Below are positions 42,700 to 53,262 of a stretch of 64,000 nucleotides of DNA, in pieces. The stretch comes from Promicromonospora sukumoe (GTDB taxonomy: Bacteria > Actinomycetota > Actinomycetes > Actinomycetales > Cellulomonadaceae): assembly GCF_014137995.1 (NCBI RefSeq), contig NZ_JACGWV010000001.1:186001-250000 (forward strand), written 5' to 3'. Under the pieces are notes generated by a model. It was given only the letters and a program-made list of their open reading frames with translations. It did no database searches and had not been told where the DNA came from. Both the position numbers and the translations under genes were made by a program. How positions within the stretch are numbered: the stretch's first letter is position 1; each line of letters starts with the position of its first letter.

Positions 42700-43457
42700 T
42701 CAGAACGCGCGGGTGATCATCGCGCGCTTGACCTCCTGGATGGCCTTCGTGACCTCGATGCCGCGGGGGCAGGCCTCGGTGCAGTTGAAGGTCGTGCGGC
42801 AGCGCCACACGCCCTCCTTGTCGTTGAGGATCTCCAGGCGCTGCGAGCCACCCTCGTCACGGCTGTCGAAGATGAAGCGGTGCGCGTTCACGATCGCGGC
42901 CGGGCCGAAGTACTGGCCGTCCGTCCAGAAGACCGGGCAGGACGACGTGCACGCGGCGCACAGGATGCACTTGGTGGTGTCGTCGAACTTCGCGCGGTCC
43001 TCGGGGGACTGGTAGCGCTCCTTGGAGGGCTCGTTCCCGGAGGTGATGAGGAACGGCATGATCTCGCGGTAGGAGGCGAAGAACGGCTCCATGTCGACCA
43101 CGAGGTCCTTGACGACGGGCAGGCCCTTGATGGGCTCGACCGTGATCGGCTTGTCCGGGTTGACGTCCTTCAGGAGCGTCTTGCAGGCCAGGCGGTTACG
43201 GCCGTTGATCCGCATCGCGTCCGAGCCGCACACCCCGTGGGCGCAGGAGCGGCGGAACGTGAGCGAGCCGTCCTCGTCCCACTTGATCTTGTGCAGGGCG
43301 TCGAGGATACGGTCCGTGCCGTGCGCCTCGACGGTGAAGTCCTGCCAGGTGGCCTCGTCGGACACCTCGGGGTTGAACCGCCGGACCCGCAGCGTGACCG
43401 TGAACGAGGGGATCTCGCCCGCGGGGTTCGGTGCGGCGGCTTCGAGTGTGGCAGTCA

Positions 43458-43458
<1 letters not shown>
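42700..43458 (-). CDS. sdhB: Succinate dehydrogenase iron-sulfur subunit
   Basis: A 252-residue subunit with N-terminal 2Fe-2S ferredoxin domain (CAHGVCGSDAMRINGRNRLAC, about 70-91) and C-terminal [4Fe-4S]/[3Fe-4S] domain (CILCAACTSSCPVFW about 162-176; CTEACPRGIEV about 226-236). It passes electrons from SdhA to the membrane anchor in the TCA cycle and respiratory chain. It overlaps sdhA by one base (TCAT), and the operon order sdhCDAB is on the minus strand. Confidence 0.97.
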
Positions 43459-45290
<1,832 letters not shown>

Positions 45291-45376
45291 CGGGCTCGAT
45301 GCCTCCTGCTATGAGGTTCGGAGTGTGGGGCTGGGGGAGGTGCCGGTCCGGCGCGGTGCGCTCGGGCCGTGGGTGC

Positions 45377-45841
45377 TCAGGCCGTGCAGAACGAGGCGAG
45401 CAGCTCCGCGGAAGCGTCCGGCGGGCACGGGTCGAACGTGAAGATGACCAGGGTGCCCAGCACGACCACGACGGTGAACGCCAGGAGGAGCAGGCCCTTG
45501 AGGATGCCGCGCGTCAGGTCCCGGGTGGCGTAGTCGTTGATGATGGTCCGCACGCCGTTCGTGCCGTGGATCATCGCGAGCCACAGCATGAGGAGGTCCC
45601 AGACCTGCCACATCGGGTTGGCCCACTTGCCGGCCACGAAGCCGAAGTCGATGGCGTGCACGCCGTCGCCGACCATCAGGTTCACGAAGAGGTGGCCGAA
45701 GATCAGGACGATCAGCACGACGCCGGACGCCCGCATGAAGACCCAGGAGTACAGCTCGTAGTTGCCGCGCGTCGTCTTGCGGCGCACGTACGGGGAGCGG
45801 GGGGAGTCGACCTTCGCCACCGCTGCGGTTCCGTGTGCCAT
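45377..45841 (-). CDS. sdhD: Succinate dehydrogenase hydrophobic membrane anchor
   Basis: A 154-residue anchor subunit with three TMs (FMRASGVVLIVLIFGHLFVNLMV; QVWDLLMLWLAMIHGTNGVRTII; ILKGLLLLAFTVVVVLGTLVIF). Histidines in HLFVNL and HGTNGVR are the likely heme ligands. ATG 45841 overlaps the sdhC stop by one base. The cytoplasmic N-terminus of about 30 residues is charged. A longer frame opening upstream lies inside sdhC and is not used. Confidence 0.93.
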   Translation of the reverse strand: MAHGTAAVAKVDSPRSPYVRRKTTRGNYELYSWVFMRASGVVLIVLIFGHLFVNLMVGDGVHAIDFGFVAGKWANPMWQVWDLLMLWLAMIHGTNGVRTIINDYATRDLTRGILKGLLLLAFTVVVVLGTLVIFTFDPCPPDASAELLASFCTA

Positions 45842-46224
45842 CAGTGACCCCCGGTGAAGACGTTGATGAGGTGCCGCGGCAGGAAGCCCGCCATCGTCAC
45901 GACGAACAGGCCGACGACGACCCACAGCATGACCTTCTGGTACTTGGGGCCCTTGGCCCAGAAGTCCACGAGCATGATGCGGATGCCGTTGAAGGCGTGG
46001 AAGACGATCGCCGCCACGAGCCCGGCCTCGCCGATCCCCATGATCGGGGTCTGGTAGGTGCCGATCGCGGCGTTGTACGCCTCGGGGGACACGCGTACCA
46101 GGGCCGTGTCGAGCACGTGCACGAGCAAGAAGAAGAAGATCAGCACGCCGGTCACGCGGTGCGCGACCCACGACCACATGCCTTCTCGGCCGCGGTACAA
46201 CGTGCCTGCTGGTGCGGTGGGCAC
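45841..46224 (-). CDS. sdhC: Succinate dehydrogenase cytochrome b556 subunit
   Basis: A 127-residue membrane subunit with three TMs. The N-terminal GREGMWSWVAHRVTGVLIFFFLLVHVLDTALV contains the SHRxTG-like signature and heme-ligand histidines. It anchors SdhAB and binds quinone at the membrane surface. GTG 46224 has AGGAGG 9 bases upstream. It is the first gene of the sdhCDAB operon; the promoter must lie in 46225-46492, shared with the divergent guanylyltransferase gene. Confidence 0.93.
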   Translation of the reverse strand: MPTAPAGTLYRGREGMWSWVAHRVTGVLIFFFLLVHVLDTALVRVSPEAYNAAIGTYQTPIMGIGEAGLVAAIVFHAFNGIRIMLVDFWAKGPKYQKVMLWVVVGLFVVTMAGFLPRHLINVFTGGH

Positions 46225-46431
46225 TTCGGGAGCCTCCTATGGCTGTCCGGCTGGGGGTGGCTGGTCCCCACTGTAATGACAAAGGATCGTCTCGATCGCC
46301 GCCCGGCAGCCCTCACGGGCATCAAGACACGGCATTTGTGACTGATCCCACAGGGGAGATGTCGCGCCTCGGGCACCCGTCAGGTTGCTCGTGCGTTCGT
46401 GCCCGGACCCGACCCTGAGATCAGCCAGGGT

Positions 46432-46449
46432 TCGCCCGGAACCGGGCGA
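46432..46449. repeat. 18-bp perfect palindrome in the sdhC/manC divergent region
   Basis: TCGCCCGG-AA-CCGGGCGA lies 43 bases before the guanylyltransferase start. It may be a binding site for a regulator. The remaining 225 bases of this gap hold no gene that I can see. Confidence 0.4.
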
Positions 46450-46492
46450 GTCATGGCTGCGAGTTCGGTGTCCGGCTGACATCCTGCGGGGC

Positions 46493-47626
46493 ATGACTTC
46501 GGCCGCCGCCCTATCGTCCCCGATCGACGACTTCTTCGCAGTGGTACCAGCCGGCGGGTCCGGCACGAGGCTCTGGCCGCTGTCCCGCGGCGGGGAGCCC
46601 AAGTTCCTGCACGACCTCGTGGGCGCGGGCGAGTCCCTGCTCCAGGCCACCGAGCGCCGGCTGCGCCCGCTGGCCGGGCCCGACGGCGTCGTCCTGGTCA
46701 CGGGCGAGCAGCACGTCGCCGCCTGCCGCGCCCAGCTCCCCGGCCTGTCGGAGGACGCGGTGCTCGCCGAGCCCTCGCCGCGCGAGTCCATGGCGGCGAT
46801 CGGGCTGGCCGCGGCCGTGCTGGAGAAGCGGCACGGCGACGTGGTGATCGGGTCGTTCGCGGCGGACCACGTGATCCACGGGACGCGCGCGTTCGAGCTG
46901 GCGGTGCGTGAGGCCGTGTCCGCCGCGCGGGCCGGCTACGTCACCACCGTCGGCATCGCCGCCTCCCGGCCGTCGACGGCGTTCGGCTACGTGCGCTCGG
47001 GCGAGCCGCTGGGTGTCGAGGGCGCGCCGCACACGCTGCACGTGCGCGGGTTCACGGAGAAGCCGGACGCCGCCACGGCCCGCACCTACCTCGCCTCGGG
47101 CGAGTACCGCTGGAACGCTGGCATGTTCGTCGCGCGCACCTCCGTGCTGCTGGGGCACCTGGCCGAGCAGCGCCCCGAGCTGCACGACGGGCTGCGCACG
47201 GTCGCCGACGCGTGGGACACCCCGCGCCGCGCCGCGGTGCTCGCCGAGGTGTGGCCGGGCCTGGAGAAGATCGCGATCGACCACGCGGTGGCGGAGCCGG
47301 TCGCCGAGACCGGCGGGGTCGCCGTCGTGCCGGGCACGTTCGGGTGGGACGACGTCGGCGACTACAACTCGCTCGCCGTGCTGCTGCCGTCCGACGACGA
47401 CCGCGGCGCCAAGGTGCTGGGCGACCCGGGCGACGTGCTGCGCATCGAGAGCGCCGGCTCCGTGGTGGTGCCGGCGTCGGGCCGCCTGGTCACGGTGCTC
47501 GGGCTGGACGACGTCGTCGTCGTCGACACGCCCGACGCGCTCCTGGTGACCACGCGCGCCCGTGCGCAGCAGGTCAAGGACGTGGTGGCGGCGGTCCGCG
47601 AACGGGGCAGGGAAGATCTGCTCTGA
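46493..47626 (+). CDS. manC: Mannose-1-phosphate guanylyltransferase
   Basis: A 377-residue nucleotidyltransferase that makes GDP-mannose from mannose-1-phosphate and GTP. The N-terminal pyrophosphorylase motif is VPAGGSGTRLWPLSR (18-32) with PKFLHDL; VVIGSFAADHVI and FTEKPDAATARTYL are the sugar and base pockets, and WDDVGDYNSL is near the end. It lacks the isomerase half found in bifunctional type II enzymes, as is normal for this actinobacterial type. GDP-mannose feeds mannan, phosphatidylinositol mannoside and glycoprotein synthesis. No operon partner is visible. Confidence 0.93.
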   Translation: MTSAAALSSPIDDFFAVVPAGGSGTRLWPLSRGGEPKFLHDLVGAGESLLQATERRLRPLAGPDGVVLVTGEQHVAACRAQLPGLSEDAVLAEPSPRESMAAIGLAAAVLEKRHGDVVIGSFAADHVIHGTRAFELAVREAVSAARAGYVTTVGIAASRPSTAFGYVRSGEPLGVEGAPHTLHVRGFTEKPDAATARTYLASGEYRWNAGMFVARTSVLLGHLAEQRPELHDGLRTVADAWDTPRRAAVLAEVWPGLEKIAIDHAVAEPVAETGGVAVVPGTFGWDDVGDYNSLAVLLPSDDDRGAKVLGDPGDVLRIESAGSVVVPASGRLVTVLGLDDVVVVDTPDALLVTTRARAQQVKDVVAAVRERGREDLL

Positions 47627-47711
47627 ATCAAGGATCTTTCCCTGATGTCTCACAGTTGTCCGCATGGTGGGACGCTTCCCCCGTTGCCGTGTCTCGCGAG
47701 GCGGACAGCGC

Positions 47712-47717
47712 TACCGT
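47712..47717 (+). promoter_or_regulatory. -10 element of a leaderless promoter (TACCGT)
   Basis: TACCGT ends 7 bases before the GTG at 47725. An upstream in-frame GTG at 47716 overlaps the hexamer. Confidence 0.45.
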
Positions 47718-47724
47718 GAGAGGC

Positions 47725-49017
47725 GTGAACCCGACCCAGCAGCCCGTCACTCTCGCCGATTTCGATCAGATCGTTTCGCGCGATCAGATGCCGGTCGGCG
47801 ACGTGCCCGGGGGCAACGCGACGGACGTCGTCGCAGGTCTGGCGGCTCGCGTGGGCGAGTTGACGGACGGGTTCGACACCGAGCTGGTCGCGTTCCGCCG
47901 CGACGTGCACCGGCACCCGGAGCTGTCGCGCAAGGAGACGCGCACCACGGCGCTGCTGATCGAGCGCCTGCGGGCCGCCGGGCTGGGCCCGCGCCCGCTG
48001 CCGATCGGCTCCGGCCTGGTCTGCGACATCGGCCCCGACCACGGGCCGGACGGCGAGGGCCGGGTGGGCCTGCGCGCCGACCTCGACGCCCTGCCGCTGC
48101 ACGAGACGAGCGGCGTCGACTTCGCCTCGACCCAGCCGGGCGTCGCGCACGCCTGCGGCCACGACGTGCACACCACGGTGGTGCTCGGCGCCGGCCTGGT
48201 GCTCGCCCGTCTGCAGGAGGAGGGGCGGCTGCGGCGCGGCGTCCGGCTCTTCTTCCAGCCCGCCGAGGAGGTCTTCCCCGGCGGCGCGGAGGACATCATC
48301 AACCGCACCTCCGAGCTGGACGGCGTGGACCGGATGGCCGCGCTGCACTGCGACCCGAAGTTCGACGTCGGCCACGTGGGCACGCGCATCGGGCCCATCA
48401 CCTCCGCGAGCGACTCCGTCATGGTGACCATTTCCTCGCCCGGCGGCCACACCTCCCGCCCGCACCTCACGGGCGACGTCGTGTTCGCGCTCGGCCAGGT
48501 CATCACGCAGACGCCCGCCGTCCTCGGCCGCCGGCTCGACCCGCGCTCGGGCGTGAACCTCACCTGGGGCGCGGTCCAGGCCGGCTCCACGCCGAACGCG
48601 ATCCCGTCGACCGGCATCCTCAAGGGCACGCTGCGCTGCCTCGACGTGCGGGCCTGGGAGAAGGCCGGCGAGCTCGTGCGCGAGGCCGTCGAGCAGGTCG
48701 TGGCCCCGTACCAGGTGGACATCTCGGTGACCGTGACGCACGGCGTGCCGCCCGTCGAGAACGAGGCCGAGTCGACCCTGGACCTGGAGGCCGCGATCCG
48801 CGACGCCGTCGGCCCCGACGCCGTGCAGCTCACCGAGCAGTCCATGGGCGGCGAGGACTTCGCCTGGTACCTGCGCAAGGTGCCCGGCACGATGGCGCGC
48901 CTCGGCGTCCGCACCCCGGGCGGCCGCACCTACGACCTGCACCAGGGCGACCTGGTCGTGGACGAGCGCGCGATCGGCGTCGGCGTACGGACACTCGCGC
49001 AGTTCGCTGCCTCCTGA
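47725..49017 (+). CDS. M20 family amidohydrolase
   Basis: A 430-residue metal-dependent amidohydrolase of the M20D group (hippurate/IAA-amino acid hydrolase-like). Metal ligands are C144, H146 (ACGHDVHT), E181-E182 (QPAEEV), H208 and a C-terminal histidine in LHQGDL near 410. A dimerisation domain (about 225-345) is inserted as usual. Substrates are N-acyl amino acids; the true one is unknown. It stands alone, 155 bases before the BMP lipoprotein gene, and might serve nucleoside- or peptide-derived substrates. Confidence 0.92.
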   Translation: MNPTQQPVTLADFDQIVSRDQMPVGDVPGGNATDVVAGLAARVGELTDGFDTELVAFRRDVHRHPELSRKETRTTALLIERLRAAGLGPRPLPIGSGLVCDIGPDHGPDGEGRVGLRADLDALPLHETSGVDFASTQPGVAHACGHDVHTTVVLGAGLVLARLQEEGRLRRGVRLFFQPAEEVFPGGAEDIINRTSELDGVDRMAALHCDPKFDVGHVGTRIGPITSASDSVMVTISSPGGHTSRPHLTGDVVFALGQVITQTPAVLGRRLDPRSGVNLTWGAVQAGSTPNAIPSTGILKGTLRCLDVRAWEKAGELVREAVEQVVAPYQVDISVTVTHGVPPVENEAESTLDLEAAIRDAVGPDAVQLTEQSMGGEDFAWYLRKVPGTMARLGVRTPGGRTYDLHQGDLVVDERAIGVGVRTLAQFAAS

Positions 49018-49046
49018 GCAAGAACTTGTTGCTGTCGATGACGCTT

Positions 49047-49071
49047 CGGTAACGACTTACTCCGGTTACCG
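49047..49071 (+). promoter_or_regulatory. Inverted repeat upstream of the nucleoside-transporter operon
   Basis: CGGTAAC (49047-49053) and GTTACCG (49065-49071) are 7-bp arms with an 11-base spacer, about 100 bases before the BMP lipoprotein start. Centre-to-centre spacing of 18 bp fits a dimeric regulator. A related half-site, GTTACC, recurs at 49101. Confidence 0.55.
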
Positions 49072-49172
49072 TCTCGAAACGCGAAATGCCAGATGCGCTA
49101 GTTACCCTCGGTGCGGTATAGGGCCCCAGACCCGTCTGGACCAGCGCCCTCTGGATCATCGAAGGAGCACCA

Positions 49173-50255
49173 GTGAAGAAGGCTGTCTGGCTCACCGCCC
49201 TTGCGGGAGCAACGGCGCTCGCGCTGTCGGCGTGCGGCGCCGCCCCGGAGGAGTCCACTGGTGGCGAGAGCGCCGCCGCCAGTGACTTCAAGCCCTGCAT
49301 CGTCTCGGACGCGGGCGGCTTCGACGACAAGAGCTTCAACCAGCTCAGCTTCGAGGGCGCCACCGCGGGGGCCGAGGAGCTCGGCACCGACCTCGTCGAC
49401 GTCCAGTCGACGTCGGAGAGCGACTACAAGGGCAACGTCGAGTCCCTCGTGGCCGAGGGCTGCAACGCCATCGTGACCGTCGGCTTCGCGCTGTCCGCCA
49501 CGACCATCGAGTCGGCGACCGCGAACCCGGACGTCGACTACATCATCATCGACGACGCGGCCGACGCGGACTTCGACGGCCAGGCCGACGCGGAGAACAT
49601 CAAGCCGCTGCTGTACGACACGGCCCAGGCCGCGTTCCTCGCGGGCTACCTCGCCGCCGGCTACTCGGAGGCCGGCAAGGTCGGCACCTTCGGTGGCATG
49701 GACTTCCCGACCGTCACCATCTTCATGGACGGCTTCAAGCAGGGCGTCGACTACTACAACGAGACCAAGGGCGAGAACGTCGAGCTCGTGGGCTGGGACG
49801 GCAAGAAGGGCTCGTTCACGGGCGGCTTCGCGGCCGACCCGGCGGCGAAGCAGACCGCGCAGAACGTCCTGGACCAGGGCGTCGACGTGATCCTGCCCGT
49901 CGGTGGCCCGATCTACCAGTCCGCGATGGACGCCATCGCCGACTCGGGCGAGGACGTCGCCCTGGTGGGCGTCGACGCCGACTTCTACGAGTCGGACCCG
50001 ACCACCCAGGACCTGGTCCTCACCTCCATCCTCAAGGGCATGGACGTCTCGACGCAGGAGGCCGTGGTCGCCTCGGGCAACGACGAGTTCGACCCGACGC
50101 CGTACGTGGGCACCCTCGAGAACGGCGGCGTGGACCTCGCCCCGCTGCACAACTTCGAGGACAAGGTGGACCCGGCCCTGTGGGAAGAGGTCCAGGCCCT
50201 CAAGGAGTCGATCATCGCCGGTGACGTCACGGTGGAGTCCTACCTCGCCCAGTGA
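49173..50255 (+). CDS. BMP-family (nucleoside) ABC transporter lipoprotein
   Basis: A 360-residue basic-membrane-protein/PnrA-type substrate-binding lipoprotein. Lipobox LALSAC gives C21 as the lipid-modified residue. Diagnostic stretches are VSDAGGFDDKSFNQLSFEGA, AVGFALSATT-like TVGFALSATTIES, GYLAAGYSEAGKVGTFGGMDFPTVTIFMDGF and DVILPVGGPIYQ. Family members bind purine or pyrimidine nucleosides; the linked cdd, deoA, add and deoC genes strongly support that here. GTG start follows GAAGGAG. A hairpin after the stop may limit read-through to the ATPase gene. Confidence 0.94.
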   Translation: MKKAVWLTALAGATALALSACGAAPEESTGGESAAASDFKPCIVSDAGGFDDKSFNQLSFEGATAGAEELGTDLVDVQSTSESDYKGNVESLVAEGCNAIVTVGFALSATTIESATANPDVDYIIIDDAADADFDGQADAENIKPLLYDTAQAAFLAGYLAAGYSEAGKVGTFGGMDFPTVTIFMDGFKQGVDYYNETKGENVELVGWDGKKGSFTGGFAADPAAKQTAQNVLDQGVDVILPVGGPIYQSAMDAIADSGEDVALVGVDADFYESDPTTQDLVLTSILKGMDVSTQEAVVASGNDEFDPTPYVGTLENGGVDLAPLHNFEDKVDPALWEEVQALKESIIAGDVTVESYLAQ

Positions 50256-50313
50256 CGTCCTGAGCCAGGGCTGTCGCGACTGAACGAGCGAGAGCCAGGA
50301 CTTGACGCAAGAT

Positions 50314-50353
50314 GGTCCCGGGGGGCACGGTACGCGCCGTGCGCCCCGGGACC
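50314..50353 (+). terminator. Intercistronic hairpin between BMP lipoprotein and ATPase genes
   Basis: GGTCCCGGGGGGCACGG (50314-50330) pairs with CCGTGCGCCCCGGGACC (50337-50353) with one mismatch around a 6-nt loop. It has the same position and likely role as the hairpin at 25635-25670. Confidence 0.75.
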
Positions 50354-50389
50354 TGTCATGAGCAGGACCCCTTTTCGGGAAGGATTCCT

Positions 50390-51913
50390 ATGCGGCTCGA
50401 GCTGCGCGGCATCACCAAGCGCTTCGGCGCGCTCGTCGCGAACGACCACATCGACCTGGTCGTCCAGCCAGGCGAGATCCACTCGCTCCTGGGCGAGAAC
50501 GGGGCTGGCAAGTCCACCCTGATGAACGTGCTGTACGGCCTGTACGAGGCCGACGAGGGCGAGATCCTGCTGGACGACGTCGTCCAGAGCTTCGCCGGAC
50601 CCGGCGACGCCATGGGTGCGGGCATCGGCATGGTGCACCAGCACTTCATGCTCGTGCCCGTCTTCACCGTGGCGGAGAACGTCATGCTCGGTCACGAGCA
50701 GACCCGCGGCGGCGGCCGGCTCGACCTGGAGGCGGCCCGCGCCCAGGTGCGCGAGATCTCCGCCCGCTTCGGCTTCCACGTGGACCCCGACGCCGTGGTC
50801 GAGGACCTCCCCGTGGGCGTGCAGCAGCGGGTCGAGATCATCAAGGCGCTCTCTCGCAACGCCGACGTGCTGGTCTTCGACGAGCCGACGGCGGTGCTCA
50901 CGCCGCAGGAGACCGACGAGCTGATGGCGATCATGCGCCAGCTCCGCGACGAGGGCTCCGCGATCGTGTTCATCACCCACAAGCTGCGCGAGGTGCGCGC
51001 CGTCGCCGACCGGATCACCGTGATCCGGCACGGCAAGGTCGTGGGCGAGGCCAGCCCGACGGCGTCGGACGCGGAGCTCGCCTCCCTCATGGTGGGCCGC
51101 TCCGTGCAGCTGACCGTGCAGAAGGAGCAGCCCACCCTCCGGGACAACGGGCTGACGGTCACCGACCTGGTGGTCACCAGCGAGTCCGGTGTGGTCGTGG
51201 TCGACGACGTCAGCTTCGAGGTGCGCGGCGGCGAGGTGCTCGTGATCGCGGGCGTGCAGGGCAACGGCCAGACCGAGCTCACCGAGGCCCTGATCGGCCT
51301 GCAGGGCGACGTGTCCGGCAGCATCGCGCTCGACGGCAAGGAGCTGGTGGGCCGGTCGGTGCGCCGCATCCTCGACCAGGGCGTGGGCTTCGTGCCCGAG
51401 GACCGCACCCTCGACGGCCTGATCGGCGAGTTCACCATCGCCGAGAACCTCATGCTCGACCGCACCGACGGCCCGCCGTTCGTGAAGGCGGGCGCGCTGC
51501 AGCTCGCGCACCGCGACCGGTTCGCCGACGAGAAGGTCGCCGAGTTCGACGTCCGCACGCAGAGCATCACCACGCCCGTGGGCCGCCTGTCGGGCGGCAA
51601 CCAGCAGAAGGTGGTGCTCGCCCGCGAGCTGTCCCGCGACCTGCGCCTGTTCATCGCGGCGCAGCCGACGCGCGGCGTGGACGTGGGCTCCATCGAGTTC
51701 ATCCACAAGCGGATCGTCGCCACGCGCGACGCCGGCGTGCCGGTCGTGGTGGTCTCCACCGAGCTGGACGAGGCGGTGGCCCTGGCCGACCGCATCATGG
51801 TGATGTACCGCGGCAAGGTCGTGGGCATCGTGCCCGCCGACACCCCGCGTGACGTGCTGGGCCTGATGATGGCGGGGATCTCGCCGGAGGAAGCGAAGGG
51901 AGAGGTCGCGTGA
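50390..51913 (+). CDS. Nucleoside ABC transporter double ATPase
   Basis: A 507-residue protein with two ABC domains of the sugar/nucleoside (RbsA-like) type. Domain 1 (about 1-235) has GENGAGKST and QQRVEIIKALSR with LVFDEPTAVLT; domain 2 (about 245-500) has GVQGNGQTEL in place of a canonical Walker A, LSGGNQQKVVLAREL and IAAQPTRGVD. The degenerate second Walker A is normal for this subfamily. It energises nucleoside import with the two following permeases. It overlaps the first permease gene by 4 bases. AAGGATTC precedes the ATG. Confidence 0.94.
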   Translation: MRLELRGITKRFGALVANDHIDLVVQPGEIHSLLGENGAGKSTLMNVLYGLYEADEGEILLDDVVQSFAGPGDAMGAGIGMVHQHFMLVPVFTVAENVMLGHEQTRGGGRLDLEAARAQVREISARFGFHVDPDAVVEDLPVGVQQRVEIIKALSRNADVLVFDEPTAVLTPQETDELMAIMRQLRDEGSAIVFITHKLREVRAVADRITVIRHGKVVGEASPTASDAELASLMVGRSVQLTVQKEQPTLRDNGLTVTDLVVTSESGVVVVDDVSFEVRGGEVLVIAGVQGNGQTELTEALIGLQGDVSGSIALDGKELVGRSVRRILDQGVGFVPEDRTLDGLIGEFTIAENLMLDRTDGPPFVKAGALQLAHRDRFADEKVAEFDVRTQSITTPVGRLSGGNQQKVVLARELSRDLRLFIAAQPTRGVDVGSIEFIHKRIVATRDAGVPVVVVSTELDEAVALADRIMVMYRGKVVGIVPADTPRDVLGLMMAGISPEEAKGEVA

Positions 51914-53262
51914 GCGCGCCCGAATCGAGCCCGGGGAACAACCCTGAGCAGGAGCCGGGCCTCGACCCCGGCACCGCCGAGGAGCTGGAGCAGGAGCGGG
52001 CCCGCGAGCTGGGCACCCCGGCCGACGACGCCATGCCGGACACCGAGAGCCGTCTGGCCAAGGCCCTGCAGCAGACGATGAGCAGCCCCTGGACGGTGTC
52101 CGTGGGCGCCGTCCTGCTCGCCGTGCTGGCGGGCTCCATCATGATCGCCTTCACCGACGAGGAGGTGAAGGCGACGTCGGCGTACTTCTTCGCGCGGCCC
52201 GCCGACACCCTCGTCGCCATCGGCCAGGCGGTCGGCGGCGCGTACTCCGCGCTGTTCCGCGGGTCCGTCGTGAACCTGCAGGCACCGGACTTCGTGACCG
52301 CGATCCGGCCGCTGACGGAGACGCTCAGCTACGCGACCCCGCTCATCGCGGCCGGTCTCGGCGTGGCCCTCGCGTTCCGCGCCGGCCTGTTCAACATCGG
52401 TGGCCAGGGGCAGATGCTCGTGGCGGCCGCCGCAGCCGGCTGGGTGGGCTTCGGCGTCAGCGGGGTGCCGTTCCCGCTGCACCTGCTGCTGGCCATCGTG
52501 GCCGGCATCGCCGCGGGCGCGGTGTGGGCCGGGATCGCGGGCGTGCTCAAGGCCCGCACCGGGGCGCACGAGGTGATCGTCACGATCATGCTCAACTACG
52601 TCGCGTTCTACCTGATCTCGTACTTCCTGGCGACGCCGGGCCTGCTGCAGGCCCCCGGCTCGTCCAACCCGAAGACGCCGCCGACGCCCGAGTCGGCCCA
52701 GCTCCCGGCACTCCTGGGCGACCGGTTCAACCTGACCTGGGGCTTCGTCCTGGCGGTGCTGGCCGTGGTCGGCGTGTGGTGGCTGCTCAACCGGTCCTCG
52801 ACCGGCTTCGCGTTCCGCGCCGTCGGCGAGAACCCGCGCGCCGCGCGCGTGGCGGGCATCGACACCGGGCGCGCCACCATCAACGTGATGCTCGTGGCCG
52901 GTGGCCTGGTCGGCCTGGCCGGCGCCTCGCAGGTGCTCGGCGGCGTCACCACGGGCTTCAGCTCCGACATCGACGCCGGGATCGGGTTCGACGCGATCAC
53001 GGTCGCGCTGCTCGGCGGATCCAACCCGTGGGGCGTGCTCGCGGCCGGCATCCTGTTCGGCGCCTTCAAGGCGGGCGGCACCACCATGCAGGCCGCCGAG
53101 GGTGTCCCGAGCGACATCGTGCTCGTCGTCCAGTCGCTCATCGTGCTGTTCATCGCCGCGCCGCCGCTGGTGCGGGCGATCTTCCGGCTGCCCGACCCGA
53201 ACCGGCGTCGGGCACCGAAGAAGGCCAAGGCCGCCCGGAACCGGAAGGAGGCGGCCGCGTGA
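51910..53262 (+). CDS. Nucleoside ABC transporter permease 1
   Basis: A 450-residue permease of the branched-chain/ribose-like family with 8-10 membrane segments after an acidic 60-residue cytoplasmic start. Family marks include YATPLIAAGLGVALAFRAGLFNIGGQGQMLVAAAAAGWV, GAHEVIVTIMLNYVAFYL and GFAFRAVGENPRAARVAGIDTGRATINVMLVAGGLVGLAGA, the last being the ATPase-contacting loop. It forms the translocation path with permease 2. Overlaps on both sides (4 bases each) show strict cotranslation. Confidence 0.93.
   Translation: MSAPESSPGNNPEQEPGLDPGTAEELEQERARELGTPADDAMPDTESRLAKALQQTMSSPWTVSVGAVLLAVLAGSIMIAFTDEEVKATSAYFFARPADTLVAIGQAVGGAYSALFRGSVVNLQAPDFVTAIRPLTETLSYATPLIAAGLGVALAFRAGLFNIGGQGQMLVAAAAAGWVGFGVSGVPFPLHLLLAIVAGIAAGAVWAGIAGVLKARTGAHEVIVTIMLNYVAFYLISYFLATPGLLQAPGSSNPKTPPTPESAQLPALLGDRFNLTWGFVLAVLAVVGVWWLLNRSSTGFAFRAVGENPRAARVAGIDTGRATINVMLVAGGLVGLAGASQVLGGVTTGFSSDIDAGIGFDAITVALLGGSNPWGVLAAGILFGAFKAGGTTMQAAEGVPSDIVLVVQSLIVLFIAAPPLVRAIFRLPDPNRRRAPKKAKAARNRKEAAA

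Noticed and set aside
46225..46492. Possible small gene in the sdhC/manC divergent gap
   Set aside because: The frames are short, lack a ribosome site and show no conserved motif; the gap fits a two-way promoter region.
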